Counted from the stretch's first letter, positions 8,558-17,145 are shown. The stretch: 57,365 bases of DNA from JADJOY01 sp046331705 [NCBI: bacterium] (GCA_046331705.1 JAXLQJ010000047.1:1-57365); one strand, 5' to 3'. Translations and numbers: made by a program. Notes: a model not told the origin generated them from the sequence alone.

Positions 8558-9850
8558 TCAGAGCTTGAAGACGTTCTCGCGCCGCTCGGTCACGGCGTTG
8601 CGCGTATCGAGGACGAGCGAGGCGGCGCGCGCCACGGCGTTCCAGTCGATGCTCTGGTGATCGGTGACCACGACCACCGCGTCCGCCGCCTCGATGTGGG
8701 CGGGGTCGAGTGGAACGCTGGCGAGGTCGAACGGCCCGTGGGTGATGCGCGGGACGTAGGGATCGTGGTAGCTGATCTCGGCGCCGCCTTCGCGCAGGAG
8801 CTCGAGGATGTCGAGCGCCGGCGATTCCCGGACGTCGGAAACGTTCTTCTTGTAGGCGACGCCGATCACGAGCACGCGCGAGCCGTTCAGGCATTTGCGG
8901 CGCGTGTTGAGCGCGTGCACCAGACGATTGACGACGTAACGCGGCATCGCCGCGTTGATCTCGCCGGCCAGCTCGATGAAGCGGGCGTTGTAGTTGAGCA
9001 GCTTGAGCTTCCAGGAGAGGTAATGCGGGTCGATGGGGATGCAGTGCCCGCCCAGCCCCGGTCCCGGATAGAACGGATGGAAGCCGAACGGCTTGGTGGC
9101 CGCGGCGTCGATCACCTCCCACACGTCGAGCTTGAGCCGATCGCACATGATGGCGATCTCGTTCACCAGCCCGATGTTGACCGCGCGGAACGTGTTCTCG
9201 AGGAGCTTCACCATCTCCGCGGTCTGCGTGGAGGAGACGAGCACCACGCGCTCCACGGCCTTCTCGTAGAGCGCCTTCGCGGCGAGACCGCAATTCGGCG
9301 TCACGCCACCGATGATCTTGGGCGTGTTGCGGGTGTGGAAGCGCGGGTTGCCGGGATCGACCCGTTCGGGAGAGAACGCCAGGAAGACGTCGGTGCCGAT
9401 CACCAGGCCGTCGGCCTCCAGGATCGGCCGCACCACTTCCTCGGTGGTACCCGGATACGTGGTGCTCTCGAGCGTGACGAGCTGACCGCGATGCAGCCGT
9501 CGGCGCACCGCCTCGGCGGCCTCCACGATGTAGGAGATGTCCGGGTCCTTGCTCTTGCGCAGCGGCGTGGGCACGCAGATGCTCACCGCGTCCATCGTGG
9601 CGAGCTGGTCGAAATCGGTGGTGGCCCCGAGCCGTCCGCTCTCCACCAGCGGCCGCAGCCGCTCGTCGGGCACGTCCGAGATGTAGCTCGTGCCCGCGCG
9701 GACCTGCGCGACTCGCCCGTCGTCGATGTCGAACCCGGTGACCGCGAGCCCCACGCTCGCGAACTCCACCGCGAGCGGCAGCCCGACGTAGCCGAGCCCG
9801 ATGACTCCGACGTGCGCATCGTTGCGCTGGATCTTCTCGAGCAAGGTCAC
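8558..9850 (-). CDS. UDP-sugar 6-dehydrogenase (UDP-GlcNAc/ManNAc or UDP-Glc type)
   Basis: This 430-residue NAD-dependent enzyme oxidises the C6 alcohol of a UDP-sugar to a uronic acid. The Rossmann motif is VGVIGLGYVGLPLAVEFA, with substrate-domain motifs LESTTYPGTTEEVV and LLENTFRAVNIGLVNEIA. The catalytic thiol is Cys270 in GPGLGGHCIPIDPHYLSWK. The wording GFHPFYPGPGLGGHCIPIDP is typical of the WbpA/TviB-type UDP-N-acetylhexosamine dehydrogenases rather than plain UDP-glucose dehydrogenase. The start is the GTG at 9850, overlapping the previous stop as GTGA. It supplies an acidic nucleotide sugar to the surface glycan encoded around it. Which UDP-sugar it uses is an inference. Confidence 0.9.
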   Translation of the reverse strand: MTLLEKIQRNDAHVGVIGLGYVGLPLAVEFASVGLAVTGFDIDDGRVAQVRAGTSYISDVPDERLRPLVESGRLGATTDFDQLATMDAVSICVPTPLRKSKDPDISYIVEAAEAVRRRLHRGQLVTLESTTYPGTTEEVVRPILEADGLVIGTDVFLAFSPERVDPGNPRFHTRNTPKIIGGVTPNCGLAAKALYEKAVERVVLVSSTQTAEMVKLLENTFRAVNIGLVNEIAIMCDRLKLDVWEVIDAAATKPFGFHPFYPGPGLGGHCIPIDPHYLSWKLKLLNYNARFIELAGEINAAMPRYVVNRLVHALNTRRKCLNGSRVLVIGVAYKKNVSDVRESPALDILELLREGGAEISYHDPYVPRITHGPFDLASVPLDPAHIEAADAVVVVTDHQSIDWNAVARAASLVLDTRNAVTERRENVFKL

Positions 9851-10515
9851 GGTTTCTTCTTCTCCTCGGACGTTTCCATCCCGGGCAGCACCAGCCACGC
9901 GGGGTCGGCTTCGGCGGTACGCGCGCGCTTCTTCAAGGCCTCGAGCGCCTTGTCCGCTTCCTCGGCTTCCGCGCGAGCCTTGGCCAGCTCGTTGCGGTGC
10001 TTGGTGCGATCGGCGGGACGGCCGTAGGTCAGGATCACGTTGCCGGCGTCGAGCTTGCGCACCGTTTCCGCCGCGCTGGTCTGACGATTGAGCGCCGCGG
10101 CCATCTGCTGCTGCCACCACGCCTTGTCGTGGCCCTCGTTGTCCTTCGGCGCCTCCTGGGCGTCCGTCTCGGCCCCCGGCGATCCGGCGGGAGGTGTGGC
10201 GCTGCGCGCGACGGGCTCGGCGCCGAAGCGGAAGATCTCGTCCGAGCCGGCGCCGCCCGATGCCGCGGGCGCACCTGCGGTCGGCGCGGATCGCTTCGGC
10301 TCCGCCGCCTCCGCCGCGGGTGCGGAGCTCGACCCGCCACCCACGCGCACCACCCGGTCTCGGTATTTCTCGGGCACCGCGGAGAGTCGGTCGGTGAGGT
10401 GCTTCGATCCCGATTCGTCCGTCCATGCGTAGGTGTCCGCGAACGCGGCTACCGGCACGACGCCCGAGACCAACACGGTGGCGAGAGCACACACGATCCC
10501 TGGCTTCTTGGTCAT
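9847..10515 (-). CDS. Exported DUF4124-like protein
   Basis: This 222-residue protein has a Sec signal peptide (KPGIVCALATVLVSGVVPVA, cleavage after AFA). A short motif DTYAWTDESGSKHLTDRLSA then matches the N-terminal DUF4124 pattern (Y-x-W-x-D-x-x-G-x-x-H-x-x-D). The centre is Ala/Pro/Gly-rich. The C-terminal third is a charged helix (ELAKARAEAEEADKALEALK) ending in EEKKKP. I chose the ATG at 10515 because it gives a normal signal peptide. The frame extends to 10569 with an Arg-rich tail. It is coupled by GTGA to the dehydrogenase downstream. DUF4124 proteins are exported and functionally uncharacterised. Confidence 0.8.
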   Translation of the reverse strand: MTKKPGIVCALATVLVSGVVPVAAFADTYAWTDESGSKHLTDRLSAVPEKYRDRVVRVGGGSSSAPAAEAAEPKRSAPTAGAPAASGGAGSDEIFRFGAEPVARSATPPAGSPGAETDAQEAPKDNEGHDKAWWQQQMAAALNRQTSAAETVRKLDAGNVILTYGRPADRTKHRNELAKARAEAEEADKALEALKKRARTAEADPAWLVLPGMETSEEKKKP

Positions 10516-10657
10516 CGCGTCTCTCCTGAACGCGCCGCGCGCGGCGCTCGCGATCGAGGCCCGAAGCACGCAGTGAGAAACACTCCCTCGCTGCGGGGGG
10601 CCGCGATCATGATACGCGACCCACGGCGATGCAAGGCGAAACGAGGTGCGTGACGCG

Positions 10658-11335
10658 TCATGCGTCGGGGTCCGCGATCACGCGCAGCGCCGCCGCGGTG
10701 CGCGGTGCGCGCTTCGCGATCCGCGGATCGCGAAGCTCGACGCCGAGTCGCACCAGGTCCGCGGGCTCGTCCACGTCCGCCCAGCTCGGCAAGAGCGCGA
10801 CGCGCAGGCCGCGGTCGCGAACCCGCCCCAGCGTGGCGTCGAGAACACGGGAGGTGCTCATCGGGACGTCGAAGATCCCCGGCACCGGCCGCGCCAAGCC
10901 GAGCGCGTAGTAGCCACCGTCGTGATCGGGGCCGACCACCACGGCCGCTCCCGCCGCCAGCCGCGTGAACGCCTCGGTCACGTGCTCGAGCGGCAGCGTC
11001 GGCAGGTCCGTGCCCACCACCACCACCGCCGACGCCCCGTGCGCGAACGCCTCCTCGACCACGGCCTGCATCCGCTCCCCCAGCCCCGCGCCGCGTTGCG
11101 GGATGCACCGGAAACGATCGCGATAACGGTCGAGCCACGGCGCGTCCACGTGCGGCGGCCACACCGCGAGGACTCGCTCGAGGGAGTCGAGGGCCGCGAC
11201 CCGCTCGCTCAAGTCGTCGAGAAACGCCCGATAGAGTCGGGCCGCTCCTTCGGCGCCGAGTACCGGGGCGAGGCGGGTCTTGACCTCCCCCGCCACCGGC
11301 TCCTTCGCCATCAGCACGAGCCACGGGCGAGTCAC
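10658..11335 (-). CDS. TIGR04282/DUF2064 glycosyltransferase-like protein
   Basis: This 225-residue GT-A-fold protein starts at a GTG with VTRPWLVLMAKEPVAGEVKT, continuing KTRLAPVLGAEGAARLYRAF, the CofC/DUF2064 nucleotide-binding pattern. VVVVGTDLPTLPLEHV contains the DxP motif, and VVVGPDHDGGYYALGL is the second signature of the family. The GTG overlaps the stop of the upstream TMTC-like gene as GTGA, so the two are coupled. Members of this family often accompany TPR membrane proteins or radical SAM genes in envelope loci and are presumed to transfer or activate sugars. No member function can be assigned from sequence alone. Confidence 0.85.
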   Translation of the reverse strand: MTRPWLVLMAKEPVAGEVKTRLAPVLGAEGAARLYRAFLDDLSERVAALDSLERVLAVWPPHVDAPWLDRYRDRFRCIPQRGAGLGERMQAVVEEAFAHGASAVVVVGTDLPTLPLEHVTEAFTRLAAGAAVVVGPDHDGGYYALGLARPVPGIFDVPMSTSRVLDATLGRVRDRGLRVALLPSWADVDEPADLVRLGVELRDPRIAKRAPRTAAALRVIADPDA

Positions 11336-13239
11336 GGCGCTGCACCGGCGTCGACGCGGCTGGCAGGGCGGAGCGCCGATTCGGCGCCGGGGTCGAGGCT
11401 TGGCCCGGACGCGAGCACGCCGGGGGAAGCCGCCTTTTCCAAGCGCTCGAGGCGCAGCGCGCGTGCGTTGCTCGCGGGTGGGCTGCGCGGGTTCCAGCCG
11501 CGCGCCGCGGCGAGCGCCTCGTCGTGGCGTCCGAGGGACGCGAGCGCATCGATCCACACCGGGAGCACCTCGTCGGCTCGGTCGGGGCGCTCGGCGGCAA
11601 GGCCGGCGAGCTCGCGCAGCGCCCCGAGCGCATCGCCGCGCCGAAGCGCGATCTCCGCCCTGCCGATCCGCACCGACGGCACGTTCCCGGCGAGCTCGAA
11701 GGTGCGAGCGAACGCTTCCAGCGCATCGGCGTCGCGACCCCGGGCGCTCTCGACGCGCGCCAGCGCGAGCCACGTCGCTCCGTCGCGTGGTCCGACGGCG
11801 GTGGCGTCGTGCAGCACCGCCGCGGCCTCGTCGAGCGCGCCGCGGCTCGCCAGCAACCCCGCCAACGCCCGCGATGCGTCGGTGACCCGCGGGTTGATGC
11901 GAAGCACCTCACGGTACTCGCTCTCCGCCTCGCGACTTCGCCCGGCGGACGCCAACGCACTGGCCAGCATGTCGTGGGCACGCCAGCTCCGCGGGCTGGC
12001 CGCCACGGTGGCACGAGCGAGGCTCGCGTCGTCCCGCCAATCGCCCGTTCGCACCACGCTGCGCGCGGCGAGCAATCCGAGCAGGAGCACGCCGAGCGTG
12101 CGCAGCCACGTGGTTCGCGGCCCAGGCCAACGCTGCCAGCCAGCAGCGACCAGCCACGCGAAGCCGACCGCCGGCAGATAGAGCAGCCGCTCCGCCGTCA
12201 CCGTTCGCATCGGGACCAGCAGGTTCGACACCGGAAGATACGTGAGCGCCGTCAGCAACGCGGCGGTCGCGAGCACGGGTCGCCGCCAATCCAGCGCGAG
12301 CGCTCCCAACGCGAGCACCGCGGCGCCTCCCAGCAGCACCCGCGGCTCGAGCCAGCTCACGGCTTGCGGGATCTGATCGAACGAATAGTCGGCGCTCAAT
12401 CGGATCGGAAAGACGAAGACTCGGATCGCGTTGCTCACCAGCGCGAGCGCGGTGCGCAGCTGCGCGGGTCGTCCCCAGTGGAAGAGCGGATTGTCCGAGA
12501 AGGGCGGCAGCGACGTGTGGCCGATCGAGCCGACGGCACGCACACGCAGGACCAATCCAACCCCGACGGCGGCGACCAGCACCGCCCAGCGCGTCACCGT
12601 CCGCCCGCCGACGCGCCGACGCGCCGCCAGGTCGGCGAGCACCATCCACGCGATCAGCGGCAGCGCCGACTCCTTCGCCAGACACGCGAGCCCCAGGCAG
12701 AGCCCACTCGACACGCTGCCGCGAAGCCCGGCGCGCCGATGCTGACGAAACGCCTCGAGCCCGAGGAGGGCGGCGAGCAGATCGGCGCGCCCCACCACCG
12801 CATTGACGGCCTCGCTCGTCAGCGGGTGCACGGCGAACAGGGCGCCCGCGACTGCTCCCGCCGACACCGAGCCGAGCAACGCCCCCCCGAGCGCCGCGAC
12901 CTCGAGCGACACCAGCGTGTGCAGCGCCACGTTGACGAGGTGGTGAACCCAGGCGCGACCGCCACCGAGCGCGTGCACCAAGTGCTGCACGAGTACCGTC
13001 GCCGGGCGAAACAGGACGTCGACCTGCTCGTCGTAACCCCACCAGTAGTTGGTCGTGACGATCCGGTGCAGATCCAGCGGGCCAGCGACGAGGCGGTTCA
13101 ACACCACCGCCGGGTGGTCGTCGCCGGTGAAACCGCCACCCAGCGATGCGCCATGCGCCACCACGGCGGCCAGCGCGACCCACGGCCATGCCGCGATCCG
13201 CGCCCCCGACGGCTCGACGGCGCCGATCCGCGTGCTCAT
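11332..13239 (-). CDS. TMTC-like polytopic membrane protein with C-terminal TPRs
   Basis: This 635-residue protein has an N-terminal half of about ten membrane segments and a C-terminal half of TPR repeats (around residues 395-600). The segment FAVHPLTSEAVNAVVGRADL is the hallmark of TMTC-type O-mannosyltransferase-like proteins, and DDHPAVVLNRLVAG in loop 1 supplies the acidic residues. The TPR part includes ESEYREVLRINPRVTDASRA and RGRDADALEAFARTFELAGN. Such proteins may transfer sugars to extracytoplasmic proteins. An intrinsic terminator ends only 17 bases upstream of the ATG at 13239, so expression may depend on readthrough. It is coupled by GTGA to the DUF2064 gene downstream. Confidence 0.85.
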   Translation of the reverse strand: MSTRIGAVEPSGARIAAWPWVALAAVVAHGASLGGGFTGDDHPAVVLNRLVAGPLDLHRIVTTNYWWGYDEQVDVLFRPATVLVQHLVHALGGGRAWVHHLVNVALHTLVSLEVAALGGALLGSVSAGAVAGALFAVHPLTSEAVNAVVGRADLLAALLGLEAFRQHRRAGLRGSVSSGLCLGLACLAKESALPLIAWMVLADLAARRRVGGRTVTRWAVLVAAVGVGLVLRVRAVGSIGHTSLPPFSDNPLFHWGRPAQLRTALALVSNAIRVFVFPIRLSADYSFDQIPQAVSWLEPRVLLGGAAVLALGALALDWRRPVLATAALLTALTYLPVSNLLVPMRTVTAERLLYLPAVGFAWLVAAGWQRWPGPRTTWLRTLGVLLLGLLAARSVVRTGDWRDDASLARATVAASPRSWRAHDMLASALASAGRSREAESEYREVLRINPRVTDASRALAGLLASRGALDEAAAVLHDATAVGPRDGATWLALARVESARGRDADALEAFARTFELAGNVPSVRIGRAEIALRRGDALGALRELAGLAAERPDRADEVLPVWIDALASLGRHDEALAAARGWNPRSPPASNARALRLERLEKAASPGVLASGPSLDPGAESALRPASRVDAGAAP

Positions 13240-13256
13240 GGGCAGCTGAGATGCTC

Positions 13257-13309
13257 AAAAAAGCGAGGCCGGGCAACCGCCATGCGGTGGCCCGGCCATC
13301 TGCTCGCTT
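13257..13309 (-). terminator. Intrinsic terminator after the H1-like gene
   Basis: On the minus strand a long hairpin (arms AAGCGAG/CTCGCTT, then GCCGGGC/GCCCGGC, then ACCGC/GCGGT with a three-base loop) is followed directly by six T residues (13262-13257). It lies about 90 bases after the stop of the 32-residue H1-like gene. It is also directly in front of the TMTC-like gene. Confidence 0.75.
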
Positions 13310-13400
13310 ACGTGACCCGAGGGAAGGAAACGCGTCGGCAGCACCTACCGGAATCGTACGTCGAAACGGAACGTCGAGAACGAAATCGTGGAACGGGAAC

Positions 13401-13499
13401 TCACTTCTTCTTGGCCTTCTTCGCCGGGGCCTTCTTGGCGGCAGCCTTCTTGGGGGCGGCCTTCGCGGCACCCTTCTTCGCTGGTTTCTTCGTCGCCAT
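13401..13499 (-). CDS. Histone-H1-like Lys/Ala-rich mini-protein (32 aa)
   Basis: The frame encodes only 32 residues, starting MATKKPAKKGAAKAAPKK and ending in AKKAKKK. It contains just Met, Ala, Thr, Lys, Pro and Gly. The repeated KKA/PAKK pattern is that of the C-terminal tails of eukaryotic H1 and bacterial H1-like proteins (Hc1/Hc2, AlgP type), which bind DNA non-specifically. Several signals say it is expressed: a full Shine-Dalgarno AAGGAGGAG five bases before the ATG, a near-consensus promoter 116 bases upstream and an intrinsic terminator downstream. It lacks any globular domain, so it is far shorter than described H1-like proteins. Nucleoid or RNA binding is inference from composition. 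Confidence 0.75.
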   Translation of the reverse strand: MATKKPAKKGAAKAAPKKAAAKKAPAKKAKKK

Positions 13500-13504
13500 G
13501 TTCA

Positions 13505-13513
13505 CTCCTCCTT
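13505..13513 (-). promoter_or_regulatory. Strong Shine-Dalgarno for the H1-like gene
   Basis: AAGGAGGAG on the minus strand lies five bases before the ATG at 13499. It is one of the best matches to the anti-Shine-Dalgarno in the window and confirms the start of this very short gene. Confidence 0.75.
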
Positions 13514-13614
13514 GGGATGGGCTGGCCTGATGCGGTGTTTTAGAGCGTTGGGTCACGCGGTCCAGTTCCTCGGGTATCCAAAAACGCTCGCATCAGGATC
13601 TAGGTGATGCACCC

Positions 13615-13643
13615 CTTCTATTCCCCTACATCTTGGGTGTCAA
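13615..13643 (-). promoter_or_regulatory. Sigma-70-type promoter of the H1-like gene
   Basis: On the minus strand a perfect -35 box TTGACA (13643-13638) is separated by 17 bases from TAGAAG (13620-13615), a 4/6 match to the -10 consensus. The predicted transcript start near 13608 gives a leader of about 110 bases before the ATG at 13499. The rest of 13500-13941 shows no gene. Confidence 0.6.
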
Positions 13644-13879
13644 GATTTTTTCGTGGGGCTGCCGTCGTGAGATGCGGTTTGAGGCCCGCACGACCCCGTG
13701 CCCCGGTGCTGGCCCCGCCGCGACGCTCGTGGCTGGACGCCCGGATGCTTCGGGTGGGGACGACGCGTTGCGGATCGGTCCCGCGTGCCCGACACTTCCC
13801 GCGCGGCTCCGCGCGGAGCCGTGCGACCCGGATCACGCCAGGCGCTGCCGTCGGGGCGAGCGGTCACCCGGGCGCGCGG

Positions 13880-13885
13880 TACAAT
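13880..13885 (+). promoter_or_regulatory. Possible -10 box before the B12 radical SAM gene
   Basis: TACAAT on the plus strand (5/6 match) lies about 57 bases before the ATG at 13942. I see no convincing -35 box at the right distance, so this is only a candidate. Confidence 0.3.
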
Positions 13886-13941
13886 TGCGCCGCCTGCCGC
13901 TCGGCGAAACGGCTGCACGCGGGCCCATCTCCTTCGCCCTC

Positions 13942-15441
13942 ATGTCCCGGTTCGATCCCCGCCCCGATCGCGACGAGATCGTGCTCGTCTACCCGCCGAC
14001 CGGCTGGGAGGACCCCCGCGTCGTGCTGCCGCCGCTTTCGCTGCTGACGCTGGTTCCGCCGCTGGTTCGCGAAGGGTTGCGCGCCACGGTCCTCGACGTG
14101 CGCAAGGACGCCGCGTGGCGCGAGACCCTCGCGGGGCGGGTGCGAACCGGTCGCGTCCTGGCGGTGGGCATCTCGTCGATGACCGGCCCGCAGATCCTGG
14201 GAGGTCTCGACGCCGCACGTGTGACGCGCGACGTGGACCCCAGCGTGCCGGTGGTGTGGGGAGGCGTGCATCCGTCGCTGGTGCCCGATTCGACGCTGCG
14301 CCACGACCTGGTGGATGCGATCGTGGTCGGCGAAGGCGATCGATCGTTGCCGGCGCTCGCGAACGCGCTGCGCAACGGCCATTCGCTCACGGAGGTGGCC
14401 GGCGTCGGTGTGCTCGATGGGTCCGGTGAGCCTCGCGTCACACCCGAGGCATCGCGGACTCCGCTCGACGAGATGGCGATCCCGCAATACGACGCCGTCG
14501 ACCTCACCCGTTACCGCTCGACGCTCTTCGGCTCGCCCGCGCGCAGCCTTCCTTTCGTCACGAGCCGTGGGTGCCCGTATCGCTGTACGTACTGCTACAA
14601 CCGCGTGTTCGATCGCCGCCGTTGGCGCGCGATGTCGGCCCACCGCGCGCGCACCGTGTTCGAGGAGATCCACGCTCGTTTCGGCGCGCGCGACATCTTC
14701 CTGCTCGACGACGAGTTCTTCATCGACATCCAGCGGGTGCGCGAGTTCACCGAGGAGATCCGCCGCTCGTCCGTGCCGTTCCAGTTCCACAACGCGAATT
14801 GCCGCGTGGGCGAGGTGTTGCGCTTCACCGACGACGATCTCGCCGGCATCTGCGCCAGCGGTTTTCGGCAGATGTTCGTGGGCGTGGAGTCCGGCAACGA
14901 CGAAGTGCTCGACCGCATGGAAAAGGATCACACGGTCCAGGACGTCCTCGACGCCAATCGCCGGCTGGCCGCGACCGAGCTGGTGCCGGCGTACAGCTTC
15001 ATGGCCGGCCTCCCCTTCGAGCGCGTGGAGCAAGTCCACGACACCCTCGCGCTGATGGAGCGGCTGGTGCGCGAGAACCCCAAGGCGCGCATCCTTCCGC
15101 TCTCGCTCTACTCGCCGTTCCCGGGAACGCCGCTCTTCGAAACCTGCACCTCGCTCGGCTTCCAGGCTCCCACCGATCTCGAGTCGTGGACGCGCATCCG
15201 CTACGACCGCAACAACTTCCCCGGATACACCGCCGCGGACTCTCGCTTCCTCGAGGACGTCCACTACCTGAGCGGCTTCCTCGACGGACGAACCTTCCGC
15301 ACCACGAGCCTCGGGCTGGCACCGCTGCGCGCCTGGCTCGGTCGCACCGTGCGGTGGCGCGCCCGCCACCGACGCTGGGGTGGCCGCGTGCTGATGACGC
15401 TGCGCCGCTGGCGACGCGAACGCATTCGCGCCGGTACATGA
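13942..15441 (+). CDS. B12-binding-type radical SAM enzyme
   Basis: This 499-residue protein starts at ATG MSRFDPRPDRDEIVLVYPPT. Residues 15-160 form a Rossmann-like cobalamin-binding-type domain with VVWGGVHPSLVPD and VDAIVVGEGDRSLPALANAL, the usual wording of this class. The radical SAM motif CxxxCxxC is at Cys211, Cys215 and Cys218 in SRGCPYRCTYCYNR. The barrel continues with DIFLLDDEFFIDIQRVREF and FVGVESGNDEVLDRMEKDHT. The D-x-H-x-x-G base-off motif for cobalamin is not seen, so B12 use is uncertain. The stop overlaps the ATG of the flippase gene (ATGA). Enzymes of this group methylate or rearrange unactivated carbons. Here a lipid or sugar substrate is likely from context. An Arg-rich upstream extension to 13633 was not used. 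Confidence 0.9.
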   Translation: MSRFDPRPDRDEIVLVYPPTGWEDPRVVLPPLSLLTLVPPLVREGLRATVLDVRKDAAWRETLAGRVRTGRVLAVGISSMTGPQILGGLDAARVTRDVDPSVPVVWGGVHPSLVPDSTLRHDLVDAIVVGEGDRSLPALANALRNGHSLTEVAGVGVLDGSGEPRVTPEASRTPLDEMAIPQYDAVDLTRYRSTLFGSPARSLPFVTSRGCPYRCTYCYNRVFDRRRWRAMSAHRARTVFEEIHARFGARDIFLLDDEFFIDIQRVREFTEEIRRSSVPFQFHNANCRVGEVLRFTDDDLAGICASGFRQMFVGVESGNDEVLDRMEKDHTVQDVLDANRRLAATELVPAYSFMAGLPFERVEQVHDTLALMERLVRENPKARILPLSLYSPFPGTPLFETCTSLGFQAPTDLESWTRIRYDRNNFPGYTAADSRFLEDVHYLSGFLDGRTFRTTSLGLAPLRAWLGRTVRWRARHRRWGGRVLMTLRRWRRERIRAGT

Positions 15442-16943
15442 CCGCAGCCGTCGAGCGCGCGGCGCGCGCGGTGATGCTGCTGCAAGCCGCCGGCCTCGCG
15501 CTCGGCGTGCTGACGCAGGCGCTGGTGGCGCACCGGTTCGGCACGGGCGCCGACCTGAGCGCGTTCACCGTGGCCGCCGCGGTGGTGTCGTTCCTCGCCG
15601 ACTGGTTTCTTCGCGACGCCGTGCTGATGGCCTTGGTGCCGCCGCTGCGCGCGGCGCGCACCGACGCGGCGGAGGGCGCGCACACGGCGCGGGCGTGCCG
15701 GATCGCCGCGAGCTTCCTAGCGGGATCCGTGGCGGTCACCCTGGCGCTGGCGGTGGGCGCGGCCCCCCTGGTGCATGCGCTCGCGCCGGGGCTCGCGCCC
15801 GAGGAGAGTCGCCGCGCCGCCAAGCTGTTGGTGGCGCTGCTGCCCGCGCTACCGCTCGCGGCGTTCGCATCGTGCCTGCAAGCCGAGCTGCAGGCGCAAG
15901 CGCGTTTCACCCGGCCCGCCGCAGCCGCGCTCGCTCGCAGCGCGGCGCTCGCCGTGGCGGTTCTCTGCGCCGCGTCGTCGATGGGCATCTACGCGCTGCC
16001 GCTCGGGGTGGTCGGCGGGTACGCGCTGGCCACCGTCCTTCAGGGCAGCGCCTGGCCGAGCGTTCGGCGCTGGCTCCGCCCAGCAGCCGCGCGCGGCGGG
16101 TCGGAGTCGTGGCTCGCGGCGCTGGCTCCCGTGGCGGGCATGCTGGCGCTCGGGGCCGCCGGGCACGTGAATCTGCTCACGGATCGCTGGTTCGTGTCGC
16201 GGCTTCCGAGCCAAGCGCTGCCCCAGCTCGGGTACGCGGAGCGCTTTCGCTTCCCGATCATGGCGCTCTTCGCGATCTCGGTCAGCGGGCCCGCGCTCAC
16301 GTATCTCTCGGAGGCCGCGATCCGGCGCGATTGGGACCAGGCGCGGCGCACCGTGCGCGCCGCGGCGGGCTTGGTGGCACGAACGGCGCTTCCGGCGCTC
16401 GTGGTGATGTGGCTGGCGCGCCGCGATCTGGTGGCGATCTGGCTCGAGCGCGGGGCGTTCTCGCCTGCCGACACCGCCGAGGTGGCCGCGGTGCTGGCGC
16501 GGCTCATCCCCGCGTTCGCCGTCAACGCGTTCTCGCCACTGGTGATCGCGGCGTTCTTCGCGCTCGGCCGCACCCGCGAGCTGGTCGGCGTGGTCGCCGT
16601 CGAGATGGTGGCCAATGCGGTCCTCGATGCCTGGTGGGTCGAGCCGTTCGGCCTGATCGGCGTCGCGTGGGCCACCACCGTGGCGACCCTGGCCGCGAAC
16701 GTGGTGTTGTGGCGGCTGCTCGTCCGCGAGCTGGGCGGGATCGGACCGCTGCCGCTGCGCACGACGGTCCGCGTGGTGGGTACGCTTCTCGTCCTGGCGC
16801 TCGCGGTGCGAGGCGTCCTCGTGGTGGGCGCGGACTGGCACACGCTGGCGCGGGTGGTGAGCGTCGCCGCGCTGGGCGTCGCCGCGCTCGGTCTCGACTG
16901 GTGGCTCGGCCAGGCCGGTTCTCGCAGCGCCGCACGGCACTGA
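15438..16943 (+). CDS. MurJ/MVF-superfamily lipid-linked oligosaccharide flippase
   Basis: This 501-residue polytopic protein has about 12-14 membrane helices. RLPSQALPQLGYAERFRFPI (around residues 255-275) matches the MurJ/MVF region usually written LP-x-G-x-x-x-L-x-Y-A-x-R. Near the middle, ERGAFSPADTAEVAAVLARL corresponds to the E-R-G-x-F-T-x-x-D block of MurJ. It starts with ATG overlapping the previous stop (ATGA), so it is translationally coupled to the radical SAM enzyme. Coupling with GTs, rather than with cell-wall genes, suggests a dedicated flippase for a surface glycan precursor rather than lipid II. That specificity is inference. Confidence 0.85.
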   Translation: MTAAVERAARAVMLLQAAGLALGVLTQALVAHRFGTGADLSAFTVAAAVVSFLADWFLRDAVLMALVPPLRAARTDAAEGAHTARACRIAASFLAGSVAVTLALAVGAAPLVHALAPGLAPEESRRAAKLLVALLPALPLAAFASCLQAELQAQARFTRPAAAALARSAALAVAVLCAASSMGIYALPLGVVGGYALATVLQGSAWPSVRRWLRPAAARGGSESWLAALAPVAGMLALGAAGHVNLLTDRWFVSRLPSQALPQLGYAERFRFPIMALFAISVSGPALTYLSEAAIRRDWDQARRTVRAAAGLVARTALPALVVMWLARRDLVAIWLERGAFSPADTAEVAAVLARLIPAFAVNAFSPLVIAAFFALGRTRELVGVVAVEMVANAVLDAWWVEPFGLIGVAWATTVATLAANVVLWRLLVRELGGIGPLPLRTTVRVVGTLLVLALAVRGVLVVGADWHTLARVVSVAALGVAALGLDWWLGQAGSRSAARH

Positions 16944-17145
16944 ACCGGGCTGGCCGCGGCGGCACCCGACCCGAGCCGGGATCGGGTGCGCCGGGCAGGA
17001 ATCGCCACCTGCGACGACGGCGGCCCAGTCGACGCAGCGGCCGTGGCGAACGCTCGCGCCACCCCACCCGGATCCTCGCTCGGCACGTGCAGCCGCTTCG
17101 GGCGCCTTCGAGCCCGAGGCGCTGCATCGCGCACGGCGGCAATGC

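Noticed and set aside
7835-10027. A 730-codon plus-strand open frame
   Set aside because: It lies opposite the lipoprotein, dehydrogenase and DUF4124 genes, which have clear motifs. Its own translation is Arg/His-rich without a domain.
10516-10657. A promoter for the DUF4124 gene (TATCAT with TTGCAT on the minus strand)
   Set aside because: The spacer is only 14 bases, too short for a convincing sigma-70-type promoter.
13401-13499. The Lys/Ala codon repeats as a simple-sequence repeat only
   Set aside because: A start, strong ribosome site, promoter and terminator frame it exactly, so it is better read as a gene.
11524-13530. A 668-codon plus-strand open frame
   Set aside because: It is the antisense of the TMTC-like gene and of the H1-like gene. 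No motif is visible.
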